This document shows, in pieces, positions 1 to 12,252 of a stretch of DNA of 64,000 nucleotides. The notes beneath the pieces are model-generated. The model searched no databases. It saw nothing but the letters and a program-made list of their open reading frames with translations, and was not told the DNA's origin. The first letter of the stretch is position 1. The number at the start of each line of letters is the position of its first letter. The DNA comes from Flaccisagitta enflata. Lineage: Eukaryota; Chaetognatha; Sagittoidea; Aphragmophora. The DNA lies in the NCBI GenBank assembly GCA_965153355.1, contig OZ231126.1:74896001-74960000 (forward strand). The letters are read 5' to 3'. Position numbers and translations under genes: made by a program.

Positions 1-103
1 AATTTGAAGCACTGTATGTTCTTAGATATTCTTGGTACACGGTAGTTCCATCGAAGCCTTGATGTTCTTATAAACTAGGTTCTTATAAAAAAAAAAAAGA
101 GTG
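1..103. mobile_element. Right end of a TA-flanked element, cut by window edge
   Basis: GCCTTGATGTTCTTATAAAC and CTAGGTTCTTATAA...GAGTG, then TA at 104-105. Same right terminus as the 4,239-4,654 element. Confidence 0.7.
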
Positions 104-532
104 TAATGTTTGACTGAAGCAAAGGAATATGTGCGTGAATGAGTCATTCATCTCGTCGCGCATCGTTGATGAATGAGCTCTTTCCACCAAAGAATTGAAA
201 CAACGAGACAAAATCAATACTAGATATTTTCTTTTATGAATGTGCACTTCCGGTTGAACTGAAATGACAGGAGACAATCTATACTAGAAACATGGCAATG
301 AACTTATGCTTTGTGGGTGGTGACCCGGTAGTGCGTAGGTAGAACCAAGGGAGGAATAAACCGATGAGAGGAATAATCGAAAACATGCAATCGCACTCGC
401 ATTCAAATGGAACACTTACCTTTACAGTCACATGGTGAAATAAGTTTTGACACGTTTTCTCCTTGACACGTTTTCTCCTTCAAAGCAATATCGACAACAT
501 TTTTCTTCCTCCGCCGTCGCCATTGTTTTTTA

Positions 533-1095
533 CAGTACGATGGAAGCAATGACGACCTAGACTGGAGGATAGATTTTAAACATCTTATTTTTATTTTTAT
601 CATGAGTGGAGTGAATATATTTGTATCTGTAAAATCTTAATTTGTGACATAACCCCATCAAGACTTCATTTTTCAAGGTTTTATCTTATTTCACTAGATC
701 AAGCAAAACATTTTATATAGTTTTAGAAAAAAATTAGCTCAATCGGCCCATTTTTATAAATTTTACAGCAATTTTTAATAAATAAAAATTATGCAAATAA
801 TTTTTGAATAAAATTTAGAATAACCATAAGATTTGTAAAAATAAACTAATTGCGATGATTTTTTTTTCAAACTATGCAAAAATTTTTACCCTACCTATTG
901 AGATAAGTTAAAATTTAAAAAAAATGAAATCTTGATAAGGTCAAGTCGCAAGCTTCAGTTTGAAAGACGCAAACATTTTCACTCAATAAAACCACGTTTA
1001 ATTAGCCTAGATCTCCAAAATTTTATGATATAAATAAAATAAAGATACCTAAAATCTATCTTCCAGTCTAGGTCGTCATTGCTCCCATCGTACTG
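533..1095. mobile_element. TA-flanked inverted-repeat element
   Basis: CAGTACGATGG(A/G)AGCAATGA and the next 20 bp are inverted at the two ends, flanked by TA on both sides (531-532, 1,096-1,097). The form is typical of Tc1/mariner-derived MITEs. No coding capacity. Confidence 0.87.
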
Positions 1096-1097
1096 TA

Positions 1098-1823
1098 TCT
1101 GAAATTTATTCCGATATTGTTTGATTCAATGCGACGTTACCGCCTTATTCCTTTTCTGCATCGGTTGTTTAGTCTTTTTGCTTTTGTTCTATCTTTGTTT
1201 ATGTTTTATCTTTGGCTTTTTTTTTCTATCGAGCCCAAGGTTTTGGGTTTGCTTTTTGTTCGTTTTTTTTCAATTTGTTTTGTTGGCAAATTTTTTTCTA
1301 CATTGATATGTATTTTTCCCGGCGATTGAACTTCGACGTCAGACTTGATGGCGCGACTCGGTTGATGACTCTTTGATGGCGCTACTCGGCTTTCATGTAC
1401 AATGATACAACCGGTGTTGCATTTGTATCAATTGTACCTTCTCCTTATAAAAAGTGTAAACGGATGTAGTAATGAGCGAAAGGCGACGTGGGCGTTTAGT
1501 ATTGCCTTTTATATGAGAGTCCATAAAATGCGAGAACAGATTCATATGAGTAACCGGTTTGAAGTAACCGTTTGAAGAAAAAAAGAATCGTGCATGTGGT
1601 TATGAGGGCTAGAACACGAAGCAGCTAGGAAGTGAAACACAGTCAAAAGCTGAGCAGGAGGCTAGATACCAACTAATTGGCCCAGGTCAAGAATAACGCG
1701 GAACAGGATCACAAGGAAGTACAGTGGAATCGTTTAAACACAAAAAAAATTTTGATTGAATAATCTAAAACAATAATAATGCTATCAGTTTTTTTTTATT
1801 ACATAATAGTGCTATCAGTTTTT
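1098..1823. other. No recognised gene
   Basis: T-rich 1,130-1,320, then unique sequence. No conserved coding segment or element end was seen. Confidence 0.5.
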
Positions 1824-1975
1824 AGTCGCGGACACGCGACTCTACACCTTGCCGTGTCGGTCGGTAGGTCGGTCGGTAGGTCGGTCGGTCCGTCACATTT
1901 TTGAATTCCGAGCGGTTTTCGCATTACTGCTCCTGCCCAACCGTCCGCGACTGGATTGCCGTGTATCCGGCCTTG
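1824..1975 (-). mobile_element. Family A hairpin element
   Basis: Reads in reverse from CAAGGCCGGATACACGGC to GTCCGCGACT followed by A residues. The terminal hairpin is AGTCGCG-TGTC-CGCGACT, the subterminal block AGTCGCGGAC, and the centre a TCGG-rich tetranucleotide array. Confidence 0.88.
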
Positions 1976-2429
1976 TTTTTACTACGTTCAAAAACTGAAG
2001 AGAAAATCATTTTTTATATTAATCTACATATAAGGATTTTGATTTAATAAAAAAATTTCATCTAATATTAATAGGTCATTTAAATACAGAATGACATAAA
2101 CAATTTTTTTCTCGTTTATGTTAACTTGCTGTATGTGCAATAATACTTGCTGTATGTGCAATAATACTTAAGTCACATTTTAATATTCTAACATTCTAAT
2201 TGTTTAAATAAACCAACCAATAAATCATATCTACAATTGAATGCACAGTTAAAGGTTTATCAAAATAGTTCAAAAAATACAATTGAACCATACTAAAAAA
2301 TTCCAAAAATACATAACAGTAAATCATTTTTCATTTTTTCTTAAACTTTAAAAAAGTCCAAACTTCAAAAGTCCTAATTGAAACATCATTACCCTGCCCT
2401 ATCTACAGTCCTACAAGCAATTAAAATAA

Positions 2430-2634
2430 CAAGGCCGGATACACGGCTACCCCAGTCGTGTGCAGGTGGGCAGGGTGCAGTGGTCAGTGGAGCATTTGAC
2501 CCAAGAGTTGACGTTATAGGCCAAAACCGTTAAGCGTGTCAGTAAAGTGTGACGGACCGACGGACGGACCGGCGGACCGGCGGACCGACGGATGGATTGA
2601 CAAAGCGGGGTTTAGAGTCGCGTTGCACGCAACT
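2430..2634 (+). mobile_element. Family A hairpin element
   Basis: CAAGGCCGGATACACGGC at the left, GGACCGACGGACGG array in the middle, and an imperfect terminal hairpin ending GCACGCAACT then A residues. Confidence 0.88.
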
Positions 2635-2788
2635 AAAAATATATTATATTATATAGATTTGTATAAAAACATATTTTTTTTATAAAAACAATTAGGAACA
2701 TCCAAAAAAAATTGAAGGCTTAATTTGGCCTCAAAAACAAAAACATGAAACTTTAAGAAAAAAAAAATTAACAATCTTATAAAAAAAA

Positions 2789-2991
2789 CAAGGCCGGATA
2801 CACGGCTACCCCAGTCGCGTGCGGGTGGGCAGGGGCCACATATTTTGAGGTCGCCAGTCTCGGGCGAGCGAGTGAAGATAAAGACGCAAAAAACAAAAAA
2901 TGTGACGGACCTGACGGATGGACGACGGACCGTGATTCAGACCACAGACCGGACCGACAAAGCGGGGTGTAGAGTCGCATATTGCGCAACT
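2789..2991 (+). mobile_element. Family A hairpin element
   Basis: Second plus-oriented copy within 160 bp of the previous one. It starts CAAGGCCGGATACACGGC and has block AGTCGCGTGC. The terminal hairpin is decayed (AGTCGCATATTGCGCAACT). Confidence 0.86.
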
Positions 2992-3264
2992 AAAAATTAA
3001 AATAATAACATCACTTTAAAAAAATTTATAAACCATATAATATAAAGCGTGCATCACTGTACAACGAGACTCTCGACTGACCGTGAGGTTCTCGACCTCG
3101 TTCTCTCGATCAATCGTTATTGTAAGACCTATACTCATTCATTGAAACTCACCATGATTTCTTGGTCCTTACCCGATCTTACCCGCGACCCTCAATCCAT
3201 GATCCCGGCCGTGATTGGTCTATGATGGTCCAATCCAGAATCATCTTAATCGGTCAGTTTTTTA

Positions 3265-3412
3265 GTTGCGGACACGCAACTTTGTAAGAGGCTTTTTGTG
3301 TCTGTCGGTCGGTTGGTTGGTCGGTCCGTGACGCTTGAGTTGAAAAGTGGGAGAACGCGCATTGCCGCCCCTGCCCACCCGTCCGCAACTAGTGGCCGTG
3401 TATCCGGCCTTG
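3265..3412 (-). mobile_element. Family A element, AGTTGCG subfamily
   Basis: Terminal hairpin AGTTGCG-TGTC-CGCAACT with subterminal block AGTTGCGGAC: the C-to-T change relative to the AGTCGCG copies is matched in the partner arm. CAAGGCCGGATACACGGC end present in reverse. Confidence 0.87.
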
Positions 3413-4129
3413 ATATTTTGGGAAATGCAAATGTAGGATTGATAATGATACGTTATGTCACAGTGCAAACGAGTACGCAATTTGACAAGTCAAAACGATT
3501 TATACAATATTTTCTATTTTATCTATACAAAGATTTTTTATTGAGATAGAGGATTTGTGGTTGGTAATCATCAATTTTTTGCATAGAAAAACGTTTTTCT
3601 GTACCTTGTGCAGAGGAAATGTGAGAAAAAGGATGCGAAATTGATGGATTTTTAACAAAAATTGATTCTTGTGCATTGACATGTCTCGCGTAAAGAACCG
3701 AATCTGTCTCTGAATTCAAAATTTGCATTTTTGAAAAACATGGCATCAGTCTAAGCACGTTTAAGAGAGCAGGCCATGTGTTTAGAAGTACAAAATTTTG
3801 TAATCAAGACAGATTCAGGTTTTTTACGTGGCAACATCTAATGTTTTCCGTGCAATTATTTTTATAGAATTCTGTTGTTCTACTGAGTATGCTGAGACTT
3901 TACCGATGCGAGATCGATACCATTGGTCAATTAACTGTTTTTTAAGTAATTTAGGAAGTATAAAGCATGCATAAGACTTAAGTTTTTGTTATGTTTCCGC
4001 CGCATGGCAGCGTGTTCCGTCACAGAACAGAACGATTTGTCAAATTTGACGCTGTTCTGCACCACGACTTATGAAGTCGTGTTCCTGCTGACCTAACCTA
4101 TTCTAAATTTTTGCTGAGTGTCATCCATA

Positions 4130-5284
4130 CACTTTTTTTTTTCATCTAAGCATGCACTTTTTTTGGCTGAGGCTGAGCGTGCTTAGCAAAATCTCATTTT
4201 CGAGATTGAAATGTGCTTGAATGCGTGCTTATCATTTACTCTTTTTTATAAGAACGTCATTTTTTTAAGGCTTCATGTTCTTATTTTCAAGGTCAAATGA
4301 AGCCTTCAACGTTCTTAAAGCGTTTTTAATTTTAAATATTTTATAAACTACAAAAGACCTTATAATATATTATCACTCAATTATACTAGATATATTTCTA
4401 TCAAATACTGTTAAAACAAAAGTCAATCATTGAAATACGGGGATATTTTCATGATATTTATTTAAAAATTATGAAATATCATTTTGATTATACTAAAATT
4501 CAAGTGTTTTCTTAATGTTTTTTAAATATAATCGCGAACAAAATTTTTTTTCTCAAGATTAGAAGCCTTCGCATGTTCTTCAGATGTTCTTAATTTTGTT
4601 GCCATTCAAAGCCTTGATGTTCTTATAAACTAGGTTCTTATAAAAAACAGAGTGTATCGGAAAGTAACTATCCTATTCAGTAAAGAACAAAGTACTAAGT
4701 AGGGGATAGAAAACAGTATATCATAGAGTATTGTTTAGTATATAATATAGTACAGTACATAATAGAATGTAGTATAAAATAAAGTATAAAATACAGTACT
4801 GAATGTATTTTGTATAAAAAAATACAATATCTTTCACTGACGTCGTCCTACTTTCATGTAAACCACGATGAGATGAGATGAGTATCTTAATTAGATATAC
4901 ACTATTTTTAGATTTTGAGTGTTATTTATTATCATAAAATATTATTCTTTTTTGGGGGTCCTTGTCACAACAATAAATTCTTATCAACAATAGTATGCAG
5001 GCAATGATATTCTTGAATATTTGATTATTTGTACAAGTATTTAAATCCTGAATTTACTTACAGATTGATATTATAGATTATTTCATTTTTATCAATGTTT
5101 CCATTGGTTTTTGTCAAATGCCAACCAAAACTGTGTAAAAATTGGCATATTTTTTAAAATTCACCAAGAATTTTTTTCACATCGAATATCTCAGCCTGGG
5201 GCGTGCTTAGCAATGTGCTTAGATTTCCCCAATATCTGAGGCTGGTCGTGCTTATAAACGAGGTGCTCATAGAAATAAAAAGTG
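4130..5284. mobile_element. TA-flanked inverted-repeat element with a nested element
   Basis: Ends CACTTTTTTTTTCATCTAAG and, reversed, CACTTTTTATTTCTATGAGC, with TA outside both. Subterminal (G)GCTGAGG...CGTGCTTA motifs recur in both arms. A second element (4,239-4,654) is nested within. Confidence 0.75.
4239..4654. mobile_element. Nested TA-flanked inverted-repeat element
   Basis: Ends CTCTTTTTTATAAGAAC and, reversed, CACTCTGTTTTTTATAAGAAC (20-bp core), with TA at 4,237-4,238 and 4,655-4,656. AAGCCTT...GTTCTTA motifs recur in both arms. Confidence 0.78.
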
Positions 5285-5471
5285 TATTGCCCCACTGTTA
5301 CGTAAGATGAATCCCGACGCCCGATCACCATTCTAAATAAGCGAGGCGGAGGGCCAAGCGTTTTAGTATTTTGAGTTAAGTTCTAGGAATGTGACGCGTG
5401 CTAGTGTGTAACACATACTCTGCGAGTGTGTGCGGTTGCGTGCGCGTGTTTTTGAGTGTGCTAATCTTTGA

Positions 5472-5542
<71 letters not shown>

Positions 5543-6241
5543 AAAACATTGAAATTCTCCTTACTCAGATGAAATTTGGCGTGGTTTTTTTTTTCTCGTT
5601 TTAGCCTCTCAAATATCTGAATCTCGAATTTTCGATTTCGAAGACGACTTTTTTGACGTGATTTCTCTCCTTCAGTCCCTCGGATTTGGTGAAATGTGAT
5701 TTGGCTCTTTTAGCCGCTTTCCAGTTGCAGACAAGCAAATTTGCATATCTGTCTGTCTGTCTGTCTGACTGTCTGTATGCCCATTGTGCTCTAGCTGCAA
5801 ATTGTAAAAAATCTAGCAGCCCTTCCCCCATCGATGTTTTAATAACTTATAACTTATAAGTTATAAGTTATAATGTTACGACGGCTGACAATCGGCCTCA
5901 GACAGTTGCAAGCACATATATTAGCTCTCATAACGTTGACTTAGCAGTTAAGACAATGCCACCCCACGTCTGCTTCGTATTGCCGAATTTACTCCATCTG
6001 AAAATGAAGATGAGGTTGGGCAGTGGTAGTGATGGAAAAGGCTAATCAAGCCTTTGGGCAGGAGCAGCAGTGCAAAAACCGCCTGTAAACGCCGAAAAAG
6101 CTAAGTCTGATGGACCGACAGACCAATAGACACAGCGGATTATAGACAGCGTTCAAGCGACTAAAATCAAAAGTACTAATGTGGAAAAGTTGTTTTCCCT
6201 TTTTCTCATGAGGCGTTTGGGGAAGTTGATACATTTTGGTA
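5285..6241. other. Degenerate repeats, no gene
   Basis: CT array, a decayed family A-like tract (5,700-5,790, CTGT-rich), a palindromic AACTTATAAGTTATAAGTT cluster (5,840-5,870) and a second decayed family A relative (about 6,050-6,170). Confidence 0.5.
5472..5538. repeat. CT microsatellite
   Basis: Pure CT, about 66 bp, after a GTGTG-rich stretch. Confidence 0.95.
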
Positions 6242-7228
6242 CAACCTTGGCTACAAAAAAAATGGCGGATTTTTTAAAACAGATTCTATCTACCTTATTT
6301 CAAGAAAAACCTATTGAAATCGGTGATGGTTGGAAAGCCCTTTGAAAGATTTTTCATTTAAGTCGTGTCTGGAAACTAACTCAAACGGTTCAGAAGCTAG
6401 AGCAATTTGAACATGACTACTACTTTTCTGCTTTGACATCATGTCAAGAATGGGTGCTGAAACATAATCATCTTACAAGTTACAACCATAGTAAAACTTG
6501 CCTGATTTTGATGAAAATTGAACTGGTAGCAATAAATACCTTCCCCTGAGAGCTCCTAAAAAATTTTCATAATTGGACAATTTTTTCTATCATTTTCATC
6601 ATGAGAAAGACTGAAAAATTTTCAAGAAAGCCAGGTATCAATGAGATATCTACATGTTTTTTTTTATTATTTCCATTATCAAGTTTTGACAAAATTCATA
6701 TCAAATTCATGATAGTTTTGAAGCACTGGGAATAATCTTTATAATGAAATAGCACCAAATAGGTTTTGCCAATACAGGAGTGAAATAAATGCAACTACAG
6801 CAAACCACTTCAGTTTTAGTATGCTTTATTGACATGTAGAACAAAAGATCATGAAGACCCTAGTAAAACTCTTCAGATTAGCATAAAAATTGAATTGCTA
6901 TAAGGAGACATACATCTTTGTTACCACCTAAAATTTTGCGGAAATCGGACAAGATCTTCTATGATTTTTTTTAGACTTGAACTTTTTTTTCAAATTCTCT
7001 TTCACGAGTCATGGGCATTGGGCAGTCCAGAAAAGTAGTAGTCATGTTCAAATTGCTCTAACTTCTAAACCGTTTGAGTCAAAATTTCCAGACACAACTC
7101 AAATGAAAGATCTTTCAAAGAGCTTTCCAACCGATAACAGATTAGTGTTATATAGGTGTTATATAGGTGTTATATAGGTAGATAAAATCTGTTTTGAAAA
7201 TCCGCCATTTTTTTTGTCGCCAAGGTTA
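6242..7228. mobile_element. Element with ~220-bp inverted arms
   Basis: Left CAACCTTGGC...AAAATGGCGGATTTT is inverted at the right (AAAATCCGCCATTTT...GCCAAGGTT). Arms extend through CAAACGG and AATTTGAACATGACTACTAC. A TATAGGTGT triplication lies in the right arm. Confidence 0.78.
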
Positions 7229-8287
7229 CATTTATAAATGAGGTTGAACCCGAATGATAAATTAAAGTGAAGGATGATGACGATGTTGATGAAGATGATA
7301 CGAATGAGATGGATGAAAACGAGCATTAGGACTAGGATGACATTTGGAATGAGCTCGAGGATGAGGACGATGAGAAGAATGAACAAAAGAATGAGCATGA
7401 GGAGTTGAGGACTAAGATGACATTTCGAACGAGCAAGAGGATGAGGAAGATGAGAAGAATGAACAAAAGAACGAGGACGATAAGCATCCACTTCAACAGT
7501 TTCGCACTGGAATGGAAGGCTCGGAAATTCCGCTATCACTCTTCATCAACTCAAGAGACCTTTTATTGCTTGAATACGCAACAGATTACAGGTCAATGTC
7601 CTGATGTTATTCTTTCGGTCATTAGCCGCGTCTTTTCTTGTATATCTATAAGAGGTCGTGCCTGTTTGTTTGTCGGTTGGTCGGTCTGTCGTTCATTCCT
7701 AATTACATTTATTCACTCATTTATTCATTTGCGTTTTCGTTCATTCATATGTTCTTCATCATGTTGACAACATCTTGGCCTTGTTTCTTTCTTCCCTTAC
7801 GTCTTCTTTTCCATTCTTCATCCATTCCTTCATACTTTCATTACTTCTTTCTTCTTTCTTCTCTCTGCTATCTTCTCTCCTACTCCTTCCGTTGCTCTTT
7901 TTCGTTCATTGCGTCTTAATTCCATTTCTTATTTGATCCATTCCTTATTTGATCCATTCCTTCTTTCCTCCATTCCTTCTTTCCTCCGTCTTCCGTTTCT
8001 TTTTCCCGCTTTATTTCTTTGTATCATCATGTTACCATATTCTTTCTCTTTTCCTTCCTCAACCCTTCTTTCTGTTTCTCTTGCAGTCACTTAACCTTAT
8101 TTCCACTCTCTCTGTAGTCTACGACTCTCTTGGCAAGTAAGCGAGTTGAAGTGCGTGTGGTGAACTCTGAATAAGGATAATCAAAAGAAAGTCTTCTCGA
8201 GGTTAATTCGATCCAATTTTGGGGATCGCACACATTTTGAGACACATCCGGTATCCCTTTCCGTGACCGCCCCGAAGCTCAATCATT
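7229..8287. other. No recognised gene
   Basis: GATGA-rich tract (7,260-7,480), a decayed family E-like start (7,620-7,690) and CCATTC/CTTTC-rich sequence. Open frames reflect composition. Confidence 0.5.
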
Positions 8288-8348
8288 GTTATTGTTGTTG
8301 TTATTGTTGTTGTTGTTGTTATTGTTGTTATTGTTATTGTTGTTATTT

Positions 8349-8385
<37 letters not shown>

Positions 8386-8393
8386 TGTTTTTC
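8288..8393. repeat. TTG/TTA microsatellite
   Basis: Trinucleotide array of TTG with interspersed TTA. It may be the tail of a lost SINE, but no SINE body is recognisable beside it. Confidence 0.85.
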
Positions 8394-8557
8394 GCAGAAT
8401 CGCAATAGTTGTTGTGGTTTTTGTTATTTCTCTCTGTGTTAATTTTGTTGTTGCTGTTGTTGGTTTAGAAAACCGTTTGACCTGCATAGTTAGAAGTGAC
8501 ATCGGACCGAAGTTGCTCAATTGAGTCCAAATCGTCCAAGAAATATCCTAGACTCTC

Positions 8558-9451
8558 ATTGGGAAAAAAATCGAAAAACGTTTTTCGATTTTTTGAGTTT
8601 CGCTTAGGAATTAATTTTTTCAATTTTCGCTTGAGATGTTTTGAGGAAGTTGAGTCACGGCAAACCAGCCCGAGCTGGGGTTGAAGTGGTACAGGGTGAA
8701 AGGGCACTACACCCTCTGGAAAAAGCAGGGCACTGTCGGACCAACTGGGCGCTATGAATTTTTGAATCTTTTTATTTTTCACATTTTCCGCATTTTTCTC
8801 AAAAACTTTATTTTTCATCGCTCTCAATTTTGAGCCCTAAATAACTACCAAATGAGTGCAGCCAGAGGGCAGGGAAGGGAGGAGAGGGAGGGAAGGAGAG
8901 GGAGGAGGAGAGGAGAGGAAGGGAAGAGGGAGGAAGGAGAGGGGGGAGAGGATAGGAAGGTGGAAGAGAGGTAAGGGGAGGGTGGGAGAGGGAAGGGAAG
9001 GTGGAAGGGGGAGGGGAGTGAAAGGGCGGGGAGGAAGGAAGGAAAGAGAGGGGAGGAGGGACAGAGAGAGAGAGGGAGGGTGAGGGAGGGAAAGAAGAAG
9101 GAGAGAGGAGGAGGGTAGGGGGCGGGAGAGAAGGAGAGAAAGGGGGAGGGGAGAGGGTGAGGAGAAGGGAGGAGTAAGAGGAGGAGGAGGGAGAGAGGGG
9201 AGGGAGAGAGAGAGGAGGGAGGTAGGAGGGGAGAGGCAAGGAAGGGGGTGGGTGAGGGAGAAGAGGAGGAGCGAGAGGAGGAGTGAGAGGAATGGAGGGA
9301 GAGAGGGAGGGAGGGAGAGAGGGAGGGGGAGGGAAGGGGAGAGGGAGGGAGCACGGGAGGGAGACAGAGAGAGAGAGGGTGAGAGTCACACACACACACA
9401 AAACAGCCCTTACGATTTTTTTCCGGTCGGCGAGAGCCGCCTTTACTGGTA
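8558..9451 (-). mobile_element. Family C repeat with long purine tract
   Basis: Shares both unique flanks with the 53.9-54.8 kb copy: ATTGGGAAAAAAATCG with palindrome GAAAAACGTTTTTC at one end, and TTCCGGTCGGCGAGAGCCGC to ACTGGTA at the other. The middle is about 500 bp of GGGA/GAGA purine tract. It gives long meaningless frames on both strands. Confidence 0.85.
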
Positions 9452-9715
9452 TATGTAGGTATCTGAAACTTGCCCCAGAGATAGAGATATTTAGAAAACT
9501 CGTGTTACCGTAGTTCAATAAGCCCCATATCATACACACTTTTATACAGGCTTCATAGACACACGGATGGACGTTATATGAGAGAAACATGCAAAGAAGA
9601 ATGTGGCTACCCATACTATCTAGGCGGAAAAAATCTTTCGACCTGTACCAAAAACGTATTCATTGCCGTAAAAATGAATACAAATCAATAAGAGATCCAT
9701 TGATAATTAGTGTAA

Positions 9716-9886
9716 GCTCCCTTAGAAAGTTAGACTGAATCAGGGCAGCCATTCGTTTCGGAAGGGATTTGTAAAGCTGATCGAGGTACTCAGGAGTGAA
9801 GGCTTTCCAGATCTGTCTCATAATTTCATCTGTCTTAACGGCCTGTAATTCCATTTTGGCTCATCTCCTTGGCAACCCAATAAAAT
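9716..9886 (-). pseudogene. Tc1/mariner transposase C-terminal remnant
   Basis: The minus frame reads ELQAVKTDEIMRQIWKAFTP then EYLDQLYKSLPKRMAALIQS, matching the end of Tc1-like transposases (W..(F/I)TPEYL..L..SMP.RM..VI). The preceding NPxxYW-like sequence is in another frame, so the remnant is frameshifted. No catalytic DDE residues remain. Confidence 0.75.
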
Positions 9887-10439
9887 GGGTTGTACTGTTC
9901 TCCGCCAAAAATCATAGAAAATATTCTAAGTCCAGTCGAAAGACTATCTATCTAGTAAATCGATTTCTGACTGTCTGACTGACGCTCTTTTGAGCTTTGA
10001 TCCCTATCACAAGCATGTCAAAAGCCTCTTTTTACATGAATAGCCCCAGCCTTCCCACGAATTCTCCAGCGTCCCCATACCATACCACGTAACTCTGGGA
10101 TCGGAGGCTCAAATGAATTTAACTCTTTTATAGATATAAGACGCGAAGCAAAGATGTGAATGAATTTAACTCTTTTATAGATATAAGACACGAAGAAAAG
10201 ATGTGATTGAAATTTATTCAGTTTAATACGCAAGGAATATCAATCAAGTTGATAAGCAACACATTTAGGTGACACATAGCAACAAAAATGCCATAATTAT
10301 GTCCATCTGTCTCTGGACTTTTGTCTGATTCCCACTGCTCACGAAATACCGAAGTATGACTCAAAAAATAAATAACTAATGACATGAAATAAAAATTCTT
10401 GTATGATTGAGATAGTTAGTCGTTTCAAATAAAAAAGAA

Positions 10440-10573
10440 CAAGGCCGGATATACGGCAATTCAGTCGCGGACAGTTGGGCAGGAACAGTAATGCAAAAAC
10501 CGCTCAGGATTCAAAACTGTGACGGGCCGACCGACCGACCGACACGGCACGGTGTAGTCGCGTGTCCACGACT
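10440..10573 (+). mobile_element. Family A hairpin element
   Basis: CAAGGCCGGATATACGGC start, block AGTCGCGGAC, GACC/GACA array, terminal GTCCACGACT then A residues. Confidence 0.87.
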
Positions 10574-10638
10574 TAAAAAAACCACTATGGAATCAAAAAA
10601 AGATCTCTTCAACACTCTGTACAGATGAAGGAGAAATA

Positions 10639-11002
10639 TAAGATGTGAACCCCCCTAAAACTGTAGCACCCCCCCTTCCAGATCAAATCATAGGGATGAA
10701 TGAATGAATTCAATGTTGCTAATTAAAGTTTATGACTATAGAAATAGCGCCATCAGAGCGATTTTGCAATTTCCATTCCATTTTCAAATTATTATATAAA
10801 ATCTTTGATTTCATGATCCTTTAATAATAGTTAATTTCAATGTTTTATCAAATTATATCTTTAAAAGCAAAATAGAAAAATCGCTCTGATGACGCCACTT
10901 GTATTAATATAAACATTCTTTCTCTACCTTTAGAGTGTTTATAATTCAATCCGTTAGAGCTGTAGGTGGGGGTGCTACAGTTTTCAGGGGGTCCACACCT
11001 TA
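10639..11002. mobile_element. TA-flanked MITE
   Basis: TAAGATGTGAACCCCCCT is inverted as AGGGGGTCCACACCTTA, with TA outside both ends. The ACTGTAGCACCCCC and GCGCCATCAGAGCGATTTT blocks are also inverted. Confidence 0.85.
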
Positions 11003-11388
11003 TATTAACCTCTGTAAATGTCTATTTCTCTCGCTCATTTCTGTCAGTCTCCTTCTCCAACCTTCTCTTCCCCCCCCCCCCCCCGTTGAACTTGACCGAA
11101 ACCAAAACCTCAATAGATGGTGGTAAGGCAGACAATGAAAGATCACTGTTGACTGAGAATTGGTTGTCCTAATATGAGCGTCATCATGTGTAACCTGTGC
11201 TGAAAGCTGGGTAGAAAGCATTAGAACCTGAATTTCTGTGAAGGATGAAGTGGTGAAGGCATCTTGAGCGTCCAAAAAAGGCATCCAAAAAAGGCGTCCA
11301 AAAAAGTTTTCCCGGTCTCCACCAATCGACACTTCTTATCCTGAAATCATGATTTCATAACTTTAAAGTTTTGTGTAACCTACATATA

Positions 11389-11939
11389 CAGGATCTCGTC
11401 TAGACTTGAGATAACGGGGGCAAGCATTGTTGAAAAACAAATAAAGCTAGGGGAGTCATATTTGAAACATAGACTAATAAAGGGATGCTTTATTGCCCAT
11501 GATAGCTGGTTGCCATGGAAACGCATTTCTATGTATTTACGCTAAAATATCAATATTTTGAGAAATTTTTTTAGGGAACAATTTTTAAATCAAATTTGCT
11601 ACAACACAGTATATTTCTGTAAGAATGTAAACATTTGGCAGTTGCTTAGGGAGTTGTCACACATGGATAAATCTAGCAGCGGCCAAACAAACGACTGTTC
11701 TTAAAGACATACTGTAGAAAGATTTAAGCAAATTTTTATTTTTAATGTTCCCTCAAAAAATTTCTCAAAAATATTGTTATTATAGCAGGAAAATATAGAA
11801 ATATGTTTCCATAACAACCAACTATCATGAGGAATAAATCATTTTTTTATTAGTTTATATTCTTAATATCTGTTAAATACTTTATTTGTTTTTCCATAAT
11901 GCTTGCCCCCGTTATCTCAAGTCTAGACAAGATCTACTG
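11389..11939. mobile_element. TA-flanked element with long inverted arms
   Basis: CAGGATCTCGTCTAGACTTG...GATAACGGGGGCAAGCATT is inverted at the right, with TA flanks (11,387 and 11,940). Inner AGAAATTTTTTTAGGGAACA and CATGGAAAC blocks are also inverted, so most of the element can fold on itself. Confidence 0.87.
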
Positions 11940-12036
11940 TATCCATTTAGACATATGTCCTAATTGATGTTCAAACTTGAAAGAAGGGAGGTTTTTGGCA
12001 AAGCCAAAGGAGACGGAAGAAAAAAAGGAAAAAAAG

Positions 12037-12039
<3 letters not shown>

Positions 12040-12105
<66 letters not shown>

Positions 12106-12210
12106 CCTCACTATACTCACTCACACACACACACACACACACTCTCACACACACACATGCACGCGCACGCGCACGCGCACGCGCACGCGCACACGCACAC
12201 GCACACACAC
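12040..12210. repeat. CT plus CA/CG compound microsatellite
   Basis: CT array, a short unique bridge, then CA and a GCACGC array. Confidence 0.93.
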
Positions 12211-12252
12211 CTCAACCGTTGCAAAGGTGTTCTGCAGCTTTTCCATAACTGA

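Noticed and set aside
8808-9614. A 268-codon Pro/Ser/Leu-rich open frame on the minus strand
   Set aside because: It is the purine-tract part of family C read in one of several open frames. The second copy at 54 kb gives unrelated frames, and no start, domain or splice support exists.
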